Positions 26,841 to 35,736 of a stretch of DNA of 64,000 nucleotides are shown piece after piece. Each line of letters opens with the position of its first letter. Positions within the stretch are counted from its first letter, which is position 1. Source of the stretch: Streptomyces pactum (GTDB lineage Bacteria; Actinomycetota; Actinomycetes; Streptomycetales; Streptomycetaceae); assembly GCF_002005225.1 (NCBI RefSeq), contig NZ_CP019724.1, positions 4,094,501 through 4,158,500 on the forward strand, given 5' to 3'. Below the pieces are notes generated by a model. That model saw only the letters and a list, made by a program, of their open reading frames with translations, did no database searches and was not told where the DNA came from. A program made the position numbers and the translations under genes.

Positions 26841-27362
26841 CTACACGACGTCGGCGTCCTCGAGGCCGACGCACTTCCTCTCCTGCGGGATCCACTTCAC
26901 GGCGGGGTCCAGCGCGGCGAGGATGCCGCCCACTTCCTCGCGCGGACCGGTGTACGTCAGTTCCACGGCCGGTGAGCGGCCGTACGTCCGCAGGACGCTC
27001 ACGCCGTCGCGCCCCAGCCGCTCCTCGTTCAGCACCCAGTCGACGCCGTCGGCCGTGACGCAGAGGTTGATGTTCGGCGGCAGTTCGTCGGCGCCGCAGC
27101 GGAACACCGCCTTCTGGCCGCCCCAGGAGGCGACGCCGTCGCCGAGGGCCCAGTCGCGCGACGCGCCGGGTATGTCGTCCGGAAGGCGGGAGACCACCTT
27201 GTCGCACTTGGGGTCGTCGGCGTGCGGGGCGGCCGAGACGCGGTGGCCGTCGACGTAGAGGAGGCCGCCGGTCACGGCGACGACCGCCACGACCAGCCAG
27301 ATCCACATCCGCAGGGTGGGCTTTCCGCGCAGACCGACGGGCAGGGGGTTACCGATCCGCAT
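26841..27362 (-). CDS. DUF3515 family membrane-anchored protein
   Basis: A 173-residue protein with one N-terminal membrane segment (about residues 19-38, WIWLVVAVVAVTGGLLYV) and an outer domain with conserved Cys and Trp: DDPKCDKVVSRLPDDIPGASRDWALGDGVASWGGQKAVFRCG and VDWVLNEERLG. This is the DUF3515 pattern of actinobacteria. It is probably an extracytoplasmic protein or lipoprotein-like protein. The function is unknown to me. Confidence 0.8.
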   Translation of the reverse strand: MRIGNPLPVGLRGKPTLRMWIWLVVAVVAVTGGLLYVDGHRVSAAPHADDPKCDKVVSRLPDDIPGASRDWALGDGVASWGGQKAVFRCGADELPPNINLCVTADGVDWVLNEERLGRDGVSVLRTYGRSPAVELTYTGPREEVGGILAALDPAVKWIPQERKCVGLEDADVV

Positions 27363-27425
27363 GTTCCGCTCGCTCCGCGCTGTCCGTCCACTGCTGGCAC
27401 CGGCCAGCGTATCCGCCGGCCGAAA

Positions 27426-27464
27426 GCCGCTGGCCGGGGCCCCGAGCGGGCCCCGGCCAGCGGC
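27426..27464 (-). terminator. 17-bp GC hairpin after purA
   Basis: A perfect 17-bp stem (GCCGCTGGCCGGGGCCC and its complement) with a five-base loop lies 28 bases after the purA stop, followed on the minus strand by TTTCGG. It is the strongest terminator candidate in the window. Confidence 0.9.
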
Positions 27465-27491
27465 GTTGGACGGGCGTCTTCAGCGGTCGTC

Positions 27492-28775
27492 CTACAGGAA
27501 CGAGTTGATCTCGATCGTCTCGTCCCGGCCCGGACCGACACCGATCGCGGAGATCGGGGCGCCGGACATCTCCTCCAGCGCCTTGACGTACGCCTGGGCG
27601 TTCTTCGGCAGCTCGGAGAAGGACTTCGCCTTGCTGATGTCCTCGCTCCAGCCCGGCAGCATCTCGTAGACCGGCTTCGCGTGGTGGAAGTCGGACTGCG
27701 AGTACGGCAGCTCCTCGACGCGCTTGCCGTCGATCTCGTACGCCACGCAGACCGGGATCTGCTCCCAGCCGGTGAGGACGTCGAGCTTGGTGAGGAAGAA
27801 GTCGGTGAGGCCGTTGACGCGGGTCGCGTAACGGGCGATCACCGCGTCGAACCAGCCGCAGCGGCGGTCGCGGCCGGTGGTGACGCCGCGCTCGCCGCCG
27901 ATGCGGCGCAGGGCCTCGCCGTCCTCGTCGAACAGCTCGGTCGGGAAGGGGCCGGCGCCGACACGGGTCGTGTACGCCTTGAGGATGCCGATGACCCGGC
28001 TGATCTTCGTCGGGCCCACGCCGGCGCCGGTGCAGGCGCCGCCCGCGGTCGGGTTCGACGAGGTGACGAAGGGGTACGTGCCGTGATCGATGTCGAGCAG
28101 CGTGCCCTGGCCGCCCTCGAAGAGGACCACCTTGTCGTCGTCGAGCGCCTGGTTGAGGACCAGGACGGTGTCGGCGACGTACGGCGCGAGCTTGTCCGCG
28201 TAGCCCAGCAGCTCCTCGACCACCTGGCCGACGGCGATCGCGCGCCGGTTGTAGAGCTTGGTGAGCATCTGGTTCTTGGCGTCGAGCGCCGCCTCGACCT
28301 TCTGGGTGAGGATCGACTCGTCGTAGAGGTCCTGGACGCGGATGCCCACACGGTTGATCTTGTCGGCGTAGGTCGGGCCGATGCCGCGGCCGGTGGTGCC
28401 GATCTTGCGCTTGCCGAGGAAGCGTTCCGTCACCTTGTCGACGGTCACGTTGTACGGCGTGATGATGTGCGCGTTTCCGCTGATCAGGAGCTTGGACGTG
28501 TCGACGCCGCGCTCGTTCAGCCCGCTCAGCTCGGAGAACAGGACCGACGGGTCGACAACGACACCGTTACCGATGACCGGCGTACAGCCGGGAGACAGGA
28601 TTCCGGAAGGGAGCAGGTGGAGGGCGTACTTCTGGTCGCCCACGACTACCGTGTGGCCGGCGTTGTTGCCGCCCTGGTAGCGCACCACATAGTCGACGGA
28701 ACCACCGAGCAGGTCCGTCGCCTTTCCCTTGCCTTCGTCACCCCACTGAGCACCGAGCAGCACAAGTGCGGGCAC
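27492..28775 (-). CDS. purA: adenylosuccinate synthetase
   Basis: The enzyme makes adenylosuccinate from IMP, aspartate and GTP, the first committed step to AMP. The 427-residue protein has the GTP-binding start [28 protein letters not shown], the IMP-binding [14 protein letters not shown], and the C-terminal guanine-binding region. The frame is open upstream, but the GTG at 28775 has GGAAGGGG ahead of it and gives the standard length. It is transcribed alone and ends at a strong hairpin. Confidence 0.97.
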   Translation of the reverse strand: MPALVLLGAQWGDEGKGKATDLLGGSVDYVVRYQGGNNAGHTVVVGDQKYALHLLPSGILSPGCTPVIGNGVVVDPSVLFSELSGLNERGVDTSKLLISGNAHIITPYNVTVDKVTERFLGKRKIGTTGRGIGPTYADKINRVGIRVQDLYDESILTQKVEAALDAKNQMLTKLYNRRAIAVGQVVEELLGYADKLAPYVADTVLVLNQALDDDKVVLFEGGQGTLLDIDHGTYPFVTSSNPTAGGACTGAGVGPTKISRVIGILKAYTTRVGAGPFPTELFDEDGEALRRIGGERGVTTGRDRRCGWFDAVIARYATRVNGLTDFFLTKLDVLTGWEQIPVCVAYEIDGKRVEELPYSQSDFHHAKPVYEMLPGWSEDISKAKSFSELPKNAQAYVKALEEMSGAPISAIGVGPGRDETIEINSFL

Positions 28776-28899
28776 GCGCGTACACCCCTTCCGGGCGGGG
28801 CATGTCCAAGGTCGAGGGCGTACGCGGTGGGTTTCCGCCACGTACACCGCGACCGTCGTTGGCCGCCAACCGTCGGACCGGATGCCCCGGAATAGACGA

Positions 28900-28927
28900 A
28901 GCCCCTGGCGCAATAGCGCAAGGGGCT
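28900..28927. promoter_or_regulatory. 12-bp hairpin in the divergent purA / DAG-kinase-like gene spacer
   Basis: AGCCCCTGGCGC and GCGCAAGGGGCT pair with one mismatch around an AATA loop. It lies upstream of both divergent genes, 125 bases from the purA GTG and 34 from the other ATG. It could be an attenuator or leader structure for either gene, or an operator. No purine riboswitch core was recognised. Confidence 0.5.
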
Positions 28928-28960
28928 CTTGCACAAAGATGCTACCCGAGGAAGCGAGGC

Positions 28961-29854
28961 ATGGCCGAGGTGGCGACTTCCGCGCGGTCCTCCGCGACGC
29001 CCGATCAGCTTCTGGTGGTCATCGATCCGGTCGCCCGGCGGGCGGACGGGGAGTCCGTCCGGATCGCGAAAGACGTGCTCAGCGCGGGTGCGGCTAGTAC
29101 CAAGGTGTGCCTGCCGGACGGTCCGGAGGAATTCTCCCGGGCGCTGCGGCGAAGGGGTTCGCGGCGGCCCGTCGTGGTCGGCGACGACCGTGCGCTGCTG
29201 CGGGCCGTCGGCCTGCTGCACCGGCAGCGGGAGCTGGCGGGCTGCGAGCTGTCGATGGTGCCGGTGGGCCCGGTGCTGGGCCTGACCCGGGCGCTCGGGC
29301 TGCCGTCGGGCGCGGTGGCGGCGGCGCGGGCGGTGCTGGACGGGGCGGAACGCCGCCTCGACCTGCTCGTCGACGACAGTGACGGGGTGGTCCTGGGGGC
29401 GGTGAGGATTCCGCCGGTCGCGACACACGAGGACGCGGACGCGGGGGCGGGGGCGGTGGCGGGCGCGTCGGCCCCGGCCCACGCCTGGCTGCGGACCTGC
29501 CAGTCCCTCGTACGGACGCTGGCGTCCTCGCGCCCGGCCCGGATCACGGCGGCTCCGGGGGCGACCGGTCCGGTCCGGCTGCGGGTGGAGGTCGACGGGG
29601 TGACGCTGGTGGACCTGGACCGGCCGGTCGAGGGGGTCTCGATCACGCCGGGCGCCGGCGGGCTGGCCGTGGTGGAGGTGCGGCCGCTGTCGGTGGGCGC
29701 GGAGGCGTCACCGCTGACGGCGAGCGGGCGGACGGTGACCGTGTCGGGGGCACACTTCCGGTACCGGGCCGACGCGGTGGTCTCGGGGCCGGTGGGGACA
29801 CGGACGTGGACGGTGCGGGAGGGGGCGTGGGGGCTGACACTGCCGGCGGGGTGA
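28961..29854 (+). CDS. diacylglycerol-kinase-like catalytic domain protein
   Basis: A 297-residue protein of the DAGK/sphingosine kinase/NAD kinase superfamily. The N-terminal part ([38 protein letters not shown]...[37 protein letters not shown]) gives the Rossmann-like half. The C-terminal half is beta-rich. The usual GGDGT nucleotide motif is replaced by [12 protein letters not shown], so catalytic activity is uncertain. Its conserved place next to purA is typical for streptomycetes. Confidence 0.75.
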   Translation: MAEVATSARSSATPDQLLVVIDPVARRADGESVRIAKDVLSAGAASTKVCLPDGPEEFSRALRRRGSRRPVVVGDDRALLRAVGLLHRQRELAGCELSMVPVGPVLGLTRALGLPSGAVAAARAVLDGAERRLDLLVDDSDGVVLGAVRIPPVATHEDADAGAGAVAGASAPAHAWLRTCQSLVRTLASSRPARITAAPGATGPVRLRVEVDGVTLVDLDRPVEGVSITPGAGGLAVVEVRPLSVGAEASPLTASGRTVTVSGAHFRYRADAVVSGPVGTRTWTVREGAWGLTLPAG

Positions 29855-29913
29855 CCGGGGGCGTCGGGACAGCCGGGGGCGGCCGGAAGGCCGGGGCCGG
29901 AGCCGGAGGCCGA

Positions 29914-29965
29914 GGGCCGGAAAGCCGAGGGCCGGAAAGCCGAGGGCCGGAAAGCCGAGGGCCGG
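29914..29965. repeat. 15-bp tandem repeat, three and a half copies
   Basis: GGGCCGGAAAGCCGA occurs three times perfectly from 29914 and once partly. It is non-coding, between the DAG-kinase-like gene and a convergent MarR gene. Confidence 0.9.
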
Positions 29966-30048
29966 CCGGACGACCAGGGGCGGCGCGACGAACGGAGCGC
30001 GGCCGGACGACCAAGGGCGGCGCAACGAACGGAGCGCGGCCGGACGCG
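29964..30048. repeat. 37-bp tandem repeat
   Basis: A 37-bp unit starting GGCCGGACGACCA occurs at 29964-30000 and 30001-30037 with two differences, and a partial third copy follows. It directly abuts the 15-bp array. The rest of the ~350-bp spacer (29855-30201) shows no gene. Confidence 0.88.
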
Positions 30049-30201
30049 TCGGTGCCCGGGCTCGGCGCTTCCGCGGACCCGGCCGGGGCGGGCGTGAGCC
30101 GGTACTTCGGCGTGGCTGGCCCACGGGACGCGGCGGGCTCCCTCCGACGGGGCCGCGTGACCGCTCGCACGGCAGGTGTGCCGCGCCCGGCCCCGCCCGC
30201 G

Positions 30202-30696
30202 TCAGCCGCCGAAGGTCTTCTGCCGGTGGACGCGCCAGCGCTCCATCATGGCCGCGATCTCCCCGTCGACGAACTCGAAGAAGGCGAGGGTCTCGGCCAT
30301 GCGGCGGCCCGCCGGGGTGTCGGCGCCGAGGCTGGTGACGCCCTCGCGCAGCGCCTCCTCCCAGCGCTTGAGGACGGTCTCGCGGTTGGTGAGCGCCTCG
30401 TACCACTGATTGCTGTGCACCCGGTACCGCTCGCGTCGCGAGCCGGGTTCGCGCTCGCGGGAGACCATGTGCTGCTGCGAGAGGTAGCGCACGGCACCGG
30501 AGACGGCGGCCGGGCTGACCCGGAGCTGCTCGCCGAGTTCGGCGGAGGTCAGCGAACCGGAGTCGGAGGCCAGCAGCGCGGCGAAGACACGGGCCGGCAT
30601 CCGCTGCATCCCTGCCTCGACGAGCTGGGCCGCGAAGCCCTCCACGAATTTCGACACCGCCTCGGGGTCGCGCCCTGATGTCGTTGCTTCCGTCAT
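30202..30696 (-). CDS. MarR/GbsR-type regulator of the ABC exporter
   Basis: A 164-residue winged-helix protein: MPARVFAALLASDSGSLTSAELGEQLRVSPAAVSGAVRYLSQQHMVSREREPGSRRERYRV with a C-terminal helical domain. This type commonly represses a divergent ABC-2 drug exporter, which is exactly the arrangement here. The start is taken as the ATG at 30696; an in-frame ATG at 30717 (MVRDDRK) is possible. The AT-rich divergent spacer holds a CTTCA-N8-TGAAG repeat as candidate operator. Confidence 0.85.
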   Translation of the reverse strand: MTEATTSGRDPEAVSKFVEGFAAQLVEAGMQRMPARVFAALLASDSGSLTSAELGEQLRVSPAAVSGAVRYLSQQHMVSREREPGSRRERYRVHSNQWYEALTNRETVLKRWEEALREGVTSLGADTPAGRRMAETLAFFEFVDGEIAAMMERWRVHRQKTFGG

Positions 30697-30733
30697 CTTT
30701 CGATCATCCCTCACCATCCTGACGTTTTCTTAA

Positions 30734-30751
30734 CTTCACAAATTTATGAAG
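30734..30751. promoter_or_regulatory. candidate operator CTTCA-N8-TGAAG
   Basis: A 5-bp-arm inverted repeat around CAAATTTA lies in the only AT-rich stretch between the divergent marR and ABC genes, 20 bases from the ABC ATG. Its position suits a repressor site. Confidence 0.5.
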
Positions 30752-30770
30752 CGAGCGTACTTTCGGAATC

Positions 30771-31706
30771 ATGACGAAGGCAATCAGCGTCTCCGGGCTC
30801 CACAAGTCGTTCGGCCGGACGCACGCGCTGGACGGCCTCGACCTGAACGTCGAGGCCGGCGAGGTCCACGGCTTCCTGGGCCCCAACGGCGCCGGCAAGT
30901 CCACCACCATCCGCGTCCTGCTCGGCCTGCTGCGCGCCGACTCCGGCGCCGCCCAGGTACTCGGCCGTGATCCGTGGGCGGATGCGGTGGAGGCGCACCG
31001 CCGGATCGCCTACGTCCCCGGCGACGTGACGCTGTGGCGCAACCTCTCCGGCGGCGAGGTCATCGACCTGTACGGCCGGCTGCGCGGCGGGCTGGACACG
31101 CGGCGGCGCGCGGAACTGGTCGAGCGCTTCGAACTGGACCCGACCAAGAAGGGCCGTACGTACTCCAAGGGCAACCGGCAGAAGGTGGCCCTGGTGGCCG
31201 CCTTCGCCTCGGACGTCGACCTGCTGATCCTGGACGAGCCGACCTCCGGACTGGACCCGCTGATGGAGGAGGTCTTCCAGAGGTGCGTGGCCGAGGAGCG
31301 CGAGCGCGGCCGGACGATCCTGCTCTCCTCCCACATCCTCAGCGAGGTGGAGGAGCTGTGCGACCGGGTCAGCATCATCCGCAAGGGACGGACCGTCGAG
31401 AGCGGTTCGCTCGCCGAGCTGCGCCACCTGACGCGGACCAGCGTGAGCGCCGAACTCGCGGGGCCTCCGGACGGGCTGGCCCATCTGCCCGGCGTGCACG
31501 GCCTCGACGTCCAGGGCAACCGGGTCCGGCTCCAGGTCGACACCGACAGGCTGGACGCCGTACTCCGCTGCCTGAGCGAGTCGGGCGTGCGGTCGCTGAC
31601 GTCGACGCCGCCGACGCTGGAGGAACTGTTCATGCGGCACTACCAGGCCGAGACCGCCGAGACCGCCGAGACCGCGGAGGCCGCCGAGGAGGTGGCGTCG
31701 CGATGA
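30771..31706 (+). CDS. ABC transporter ATP-binding protein (drug-export type)
   Basis: A 311-residue DrrA-like ATPase: Walker [11 protein letters not shown]-loop region [10 protein letters not shown], signature KGNRQKVAL (degenerate LSGGQ), Walker [15 protein letters not shown]-loop [10 protein letters not shown] short C-terminal domain ends in a TAE-repeat tail. It energises the exporter encoded next, with ATGA overlap. The divergent MarR gene suggests ligand-induced expression. The substrate is probably a drug or lipid-like compound (inference). Confidence 0.93.
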   Translation: MTKAISVSGLHKSFGRTHALDGLDLNVEAGEVHGFLGPNGAGKSTTIRVLLGLLRADSGAAQVLGRDPWADAVEAHRRIAYVPGDVTLWRNLSGGEVIDLYGRLRGGLDTRRRAELVERFELDPTKKGRTYSKGNRQKVALVAAFASDVDLLILDEPTSGLDPLMEEVFQRCVAEERERGRTILLSSHILSEVEELCDRVSIIRKGRTVESGSLAELRHLTRTSVSAELAGPPDGLAHLPGVHGLDVQGNRVRLQVDTDRLDAVLRCLSESGVRSLTSTPPTLEELFMRHYQAETAETAETAEAAEEVASR

Positions 31707-33307
31707 CCGCGGTGGCCTCTGCCGGAGTGCGGTCCGGCGGCGCGCGCCAACTCGCCGGTACCGGCACGCTGCTGCGCTTCGCCCTGCGCCGCGACCGGGT
31801 GATGATCCCGGTCTGGGTGGCGGTGAACGCGCTGATGGTCCTCTCCATGCCCGGCACCATCGAGGGCCTGTACGGCACCGCCGCCGAACGCGCCGACCTG
31901 GTGCGGCAGATGGAGACCAACTCCTCACTGCGCGCGATGGTGGGCCCCGTCTTCGACGACAGCCTCGGCGCGCTCACGGCCTGGCGCGTCGGTGTCTACG
32001 CGGCCGCGCTCGCCGCCGTGATGAGCCTGCTCATCGTCGTACGGCACACCCGCGACGAGGAGGAGAGCGGCCGGCAGGAAGTGGTCGCCTCCGGGATGGT
32101 CGGCCGCCGGGCCGCACTGACCGCGGCGCTGCTCACGGCGGCGGTCGCCAACGGCGTCCTGGCGCTGCTGGTCGTCGCCGGACTGGCCGGGCAGGGCGCG
32201 GCCGGCGCGCTGGCCCTCGGGCTCGGAGTCGCGGGCGTCGGCATGCTGTTCGCCACGATGGCCGCGATCGTCGCCCAGTTGACGGAGAGCGCGCGCCTGG
32301 CCCGGGGGCTGACGGCGGCGGTGCTGGGCGCGGCGTTCGTGCTGCGCGCGGCGGGCGACTCGGCGACGGCCGACGGTTCGTCGGTACTGACCTGGCTGTC
32401 GCCGCTGGGCTGGCTGGAGAACCTGCGGGCCTTCGCCGCCGAACGGTGGTGGGTGCTGCTGCTGATCGCCGGCGCGGTGGTGGTGCAGGGCGTGGTGGCC
32501 TACGAGCTGGCCGGCCGCCGGGACCTCGGCATGAGCTTCCTGCCGACCCGGCCCGGGCCGGCCGCCGGGCGCCTGCGCACGGCCGGTGCGCTGGCCTGGC
32601 GGCTGCAGCGGGGCGGCGTGCTCGGCTGGAGCATCGGCTTCCTCCTCGCCGGGGTCGTCTACGGCTCGATGACCGAGGGCGCGGCCGACCTGGTCGGGGA
32701 CAACGAGCAGGCCCGCGGGATCATCGAGCGGATGGGCGGGCAGGCCGGGCTGACCGACGCCTTCGTGTCGGCGATGGTCGGGATGCTCGGACTGATCGCC
32801 GCGCTGTATGTCGTCGCGTCGGTACTGCGGCTGAACGGCGAGGAGACGTCCGGACGGGCGGAGCCGGTGCTCGCCGGCGCGGTGGGACGGCTGCGGTGGG
32901 CCGCCGGGCACCTGGTGATCGCCTTCGGCGGCGCGGCGCTCATCATGCTGCTCGCCGGGCTGGGTTTCGCGCTCGGGTACGGCCAGGACGCCGGGGCGAT
33001 CCTGGGCGCGTGTCTGGTGCAGGTGCCGGCGGTGTGGGTGATCGGCGGGGCGGCGGTGCTGCTGCACGGGGTGCTGCCCAGGGGTGCGGTGGCCGCGTGG
33101 GGAGTCGCCGGCGCCGTGCTGCTGCTCGGGTGGGTCGGGCCGGCGCTGGATGTGCCGCAGAGCGTGCTGGACGTGTCGCCGTTCGGGCATCTGCCGAAGT
33201 TGCCGGGCGGGGAGATGAGCTGGTCGCCGGTGCTGGTGCTCACGTCGATCGCGGTGGTGCTGGTGGTGGCGGGGCTGGTGGGCTTGCGGCGACGGGATGT
33301 GACGTAG
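31703..33307 (+). CDS. ABC-2 type exporter permease
   Basis: A 534-residue membrane protein with about twelve hydrophobic segments in two halves; each half begins with an amphipathic Arg-rich stretch ([16 protein letters not shown] and [14 protein letters not shown]). It looks like a fused two-domain exporter permease of the actinobacterial antibiotic-export type. It overlaps the ATPase stop (ATGA), so both are made together. Confidence 0.88.
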   Translation: MTAVASAGVRSGGARQLAGTGTLLRFALRRDRVMIPVWVAVNALMVLSMPGTIEGLYGTAAERADLVRQMETNSSLRAMVGPVFDDSLGALTAWRVGVYAAALAAVMSLLIVVRHTRDEEESGRQEVVASGMVGRRAALTAALLTAAVANGVLALLVVAGLAGQGAAGALALGLGVAGVGMLFATMAAIVAQLTESARLARGLTAAVLGAAFVLRAAGDSATADGSSVLTWLSPLGWLENLRAFAAERWWVLLLIAGAVVVQGVVAYELAGRRDLGMSFLPTRPGPAAGRLRTAGALAWRLQRGGVLGWSIGFLLAGVVYGSMTEGAADLVGDNEQARGIIERMGGQAGLTDAFVSAMVGMLGLIAALYVVASVLRLNGEETSGRAEPVLAGAVGRLRWAAGHLVIAFGGAALIMLLAGLGFALGYGQDAGAILGACLVQVPAVWVIGGAAVLLHGVLPRGAVAAWGVAGAVLLLGWVGPALDVPQSVLDVSPFGHLPKLPGGEMSWSPVLVLTSIAVVLVVAGLVGLRRRDVT

Positions 33308-33392
33308 CCGAGCCGGGAGAGCACCCCCAGAACAAGCCAATCGGCCTCGGTCCGCCTCGGTCTCTTGCGCGGGCATCTCAGCGCGAGCAATG

Positions 33393-33406
33393 GTTGAATC
33401 GTCAAC
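33393..33406. promoter_or_regulatory. small inverted repeat upstream of the cupin gene
   Basis: GTTGA-ATCG-TCAAC lies about 89 bases before the cupin ATG and overlaps a possible TTGAAT -35 element. It may be a regulator site of MarR type; support is weak. Confidence 0.35.
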
Positions 33407-33494
33407 TAGTACGCCCGGGGCGATGCCCGGACGAGTGGCTGCCCCACGGCCCGGCCATCGCCGTCCCTCATGCGCAGACAAGAGGAGAACGCAC

Positions 33495-33959
33495 ATGAGC
33501 ATCGCACTCGTGCGCAACCCCGGCGAAGGCACCGTCTACCGCTACTACGACAGCGTCCAGGAACAGGTCGTGTCGAACACCGAGACGCGGGGAGTGGTCA
33601 CCGTCGCGCGGCTGAGCATGCGCCGGTCGGACGCGCCGCCCCTGCACGTCCACAGCCGGGAGGACGAGAGCTGGGTGGTCCTGGCCGGCCGCGTCCGGTT
33701 CTGGGTCGGATCGGCCTCACTCGACGCGTGCGAGGTCCATGACGCCGAGCCGGGCGCCTACGCCTTCGGCCCCCGGTCGGTTCCCCACACCTTCCAGCCG
33801 CTCACCACGACGGCGGACGTGCTGGTCATCAACAACCCGGGAGCCGTCGAGGGCTACTTCCGGTCGGTCGGCGACGCCGACGCGCGTCGCGACACGGACC
33901 ACGCGGACAGGCTCACCCAGTACGGCATAGCCCTCCTGGACGGCCCGCCTCACGCGTGA
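33495..33959 (+). CDS. cupin domain protein
   Basis: A 154-residue single-domain cupin. Motif 1 is PPLHVHSREDESWVVLAGRVRFWVG (His, His, Glu ligands) and motif 2 is PGAYAFGPRSVPHTFQPL. Such proteins bind a metal and may be dioxygenases, isomerases or binding proteins. The ATG is preceded by AGAGGAG. It stands alone between the exporter and the P450 region; the substrate is unknown. Confidence 0.85.
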   Translation: MSIALVRNPGEGTVYRYYDSVQEQVVSNTETRGVVTVARLSMRRSDAPPLHVHSREDESWVVLAGRVRFWVGSASLDACEVHDAEPGAYAFGPRSVPHTFQPLTTTADVLVINNPGAVEGYFRSVGDADARRDTDHADRLTQYGIALLDGPPHA

Positions 33960-34013
33960 GCCCGGGCCCGGCGGCGGTGCCTCGAAACCGGGCAGGACGT
34001 CGGGAGCGTCCTG

Positions 34014-34280
34014 GTGGCCATGGGACGGCGTGACGCGATGACGTGCGGTGGGTGCCTGGTGTCGGCGGTGGGAGCCACGGGGGCGGTGCTCGCCTGGGGG
34101 ATGTCGGATCGCACCCGGCGGCACTTCGGCCACGCCTTCGAGAACAACGGCATGGACCTCAGCGTGCTCTGCACCGAACTGCCCTTCGCCCTGCTCGCCG
34201 GGGCCCTCGCGCCGGCCCTGATCTGGGCGCTGGGTGCCTGGCTGCTGGAACGCCGCCGCCGCTCAGACCTCCACTCGTAG
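34014..34280 (+). CDS. small membrane protein
   Basis: An 88-residue protein with two hydrophobic segments (about residues 14-32, CLVSAVGATGAVLAWGM, and 55-77, LPFALLAGALAPALIWALGAWLL) and a basic tail. The start may be GTG 34014 (GGGAG ten bases upstream) or ATG 34020. Its last 18 bases overlap the convergent P450 gene. I do not recognise a family. Confidence 0.55.
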   Translation: MAMGRRDAMTCGGCLVSAVGATGAVLAWGMSDRTRRHFGHAFENNGMDLSVLCTELPFALLAGALAPALIWALGAWLLERRRRSDLHS

Positions 34281-35579
34281 CCCCGCCAGCCCTCGCATCA
34301 CGAAGTTCGGCTTCCGCTCCGGTTCCGACGCCAGGCGCAGCGCCGGGGCCCGTTCCAGCAGGGCCGTCATGGATGCCGCCAGTTCGATGCGGGCCAGTGG
34401 GGCGCCGATGCAGTAGTGGACGCCGGCGCTGAAGGAGATGTGGGGATTGTCGCGCCGGGTGAGGTCGAGGCGGTCCGGGGCGGTGAAGACCGCCGGGTCG
34501 TGGTTGGCGGAGCCGAACAGCATCGCCACCTCCGCGCCGCGCGGAACGGTCGTCCCGCCGATCTCGATCTCGTCCAGCACCCAGCGTTCGAAGAGCTGGA
34601 GCGGGGTGTCGTAGCGCATCAGCTCCTCCACGGCGGACGGGACCAGGGAGTGGTCCGCGCGGAGGGCTGCGAGCTGGCCGGGGTTGCGGAAGAGGGCCAG
34701 CCAGCCGTTGGTCGTGGCGTTCACCGTGGCCTCGTGACCGGCGTTCAGGAGCAGGACGCAGGTCGAGATCATCTCCTGCTCGGTGAGCCGGTCGTCGTCC
34801 TCGTCGTGGGCCGCGATCAGCCCTGAGATCAGGTCGTCGCCCGGCTCCTTGCGGCGGGCCGCGATCAGTCCGCGCAGGTACTCCGAGAAGCCGACCGACG
34901 CGCGGACCGCCTTCGCCGCCGTCTCCTCGGACGGGTTCAGCTCGTACATCCCGCAGATCTCCGCCGACCAGGGGCGCAGCGGAGCCCGGTCCGACTCCGG
35001 GATACCCAGCATCTCCGCGATCACGGCGACCGGGAGCGGTTCGGCCACGTCCCGCAGCAGGTCGCCGCCGCCGTCCGCCACCAGCCGGGACACCAGGTCG
35101 TCGGCCAGCCCGTGCACGTACGGCTTCAGCCTCTCCACCGTGCGCGGCGTGAACGCCTTCGACACCAGACGCCGGATACGGGTGTGGTCCGGCGGCTCCA
35201 GGTCGAGCATCCCGTGGTCGTTGAGCGTGTGGAAGGGCTCCTGCTCCGGCGGGGGCGCGGTGCGGCCGAAGTCCTCGTGCGTGAAGCGGTGCCGGTACGT
35301 GCGGCCGAGGCGGCGGTCGCGCAGCAGCGCCGAGACGTCCGCGTGGTGCGGGACCAGCCACTGGTCGCTCGGCTCGTAGTAGAGCACGCGCCCCCGGGCC
35401 CGCAGCTCGGCGAAGGCGGGGTACGGGTCGGCGACGAACGCCGGGTCCCACGGGTCGAACGCGGGGCCGGGCCCGGGGCCCGATGCGGGGCCGGACGCAG
35501 AGCCCGACGCGGGGCCGGACGCAGAGCCCGACGCGGGGCCGGACGCGGGATCGGATGCGGGATCGGATGCAGCCGTCAT
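34263..35579 (-). CDS. cytochrome P450
   Basis: A 438-residue bacterial P450 of the CYP107-like kind. It carries the I-helix LLNAGHEATVNAT, ExxR in EELMRYDTPLQLFER (Glu/Arg), and the haem loop FSAGVHYCIGAPLARIEL (Cys thiolate). The B-C and F-G regions are of normal length. Residues 5-36 are an unusual (DPASGPASGSASGP) low-complexity leader encoded by a DNA repeat; the true domain begins at FDPWDPAFVADPYPAF. No ferredoxin or reductase gene is adjacent. The substrate is unknown. Confidence 0.92.
   Translation of the reverse strand: MTAASDPASDPASGPASGSASGPASGSASGPASGPGPGPAFDPWDPAFVADPYPAFAELRARGRVLYYEPSDQWLVPHHADVSALLRDRRLGRTYRHRFTHEDFGRTAPPPEQEPFHTLNDHGMLDLEPPDHTRIRRLVSKAFTPRTVERLKPYVHGLADDLVSRLVADGGGDLLRDVAEPLPVAVIAEMLGIPESDRAPLRPWSAEICGMYELNPSEETAAKAVRASVGFSEYLRGLIAARRKEPGDDLISGLIAAHDEDDDRLTEQEMISTCVLLLNAGHEATVNATTNGWLALFRNPGQLAALRADHSLVPSAVEELMRYDTPLQLFERWVLDEIEIGGTTVPRGAEVAMLFGSANHDPAVFTAPDRLDLTRRDNPHISFSAGVHYCIGAPLARIELAASMTALLERAPALRLASEPERKPNFVMRGLAGLRVEV
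35480..35569. repeat. coding repeat at the P450 N-terminus
   Basis: Units such as GACGCAGAGCCC and GACGCGGGGCCG alternate in nearly exact 24-bp repeats, coding the Ser/Gly-Pro-Ala leader of the P450. The array is likely variable and may not affect the folded domain. Confidence 0.75.
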
Positions 35580-35687
35580 GGACGGACAGTAAGTCCTCGA
35601 CCGGCCCGGTGCCCAGAGTCCCGCGGCCCCGCGTGCACGGGTCTTGACCTCGCGCCGCCGGAGCCTTAGCTTCCTTCACCAATGTTT

Positions 35688-35712
35688 CGGAAATCATTTC
35701 GAAACTTTCGGA
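35688..35712. promoter_or_regulatory. xylanase operator box CGAAA-C-TTTCG
   Basis: CGAAACTTTCG (35700-35710) is a perfect 5-bp-arm repeat with a one-base spacer, and the related TTTCGGAAATCATTTCGAAA just before supplies two further half-sites. From memory, CGAAA/TTTCG boxes are described upstream of streptomycete xylanase genes and respond to xylose or xylan through a LacI- or ROK-type repressor. It lies 27 bases before the xylanase ATG. Confidence 0.65.
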
Positions 35713-35736
35713 GCACGACGGAATGAGACTCCCCGC

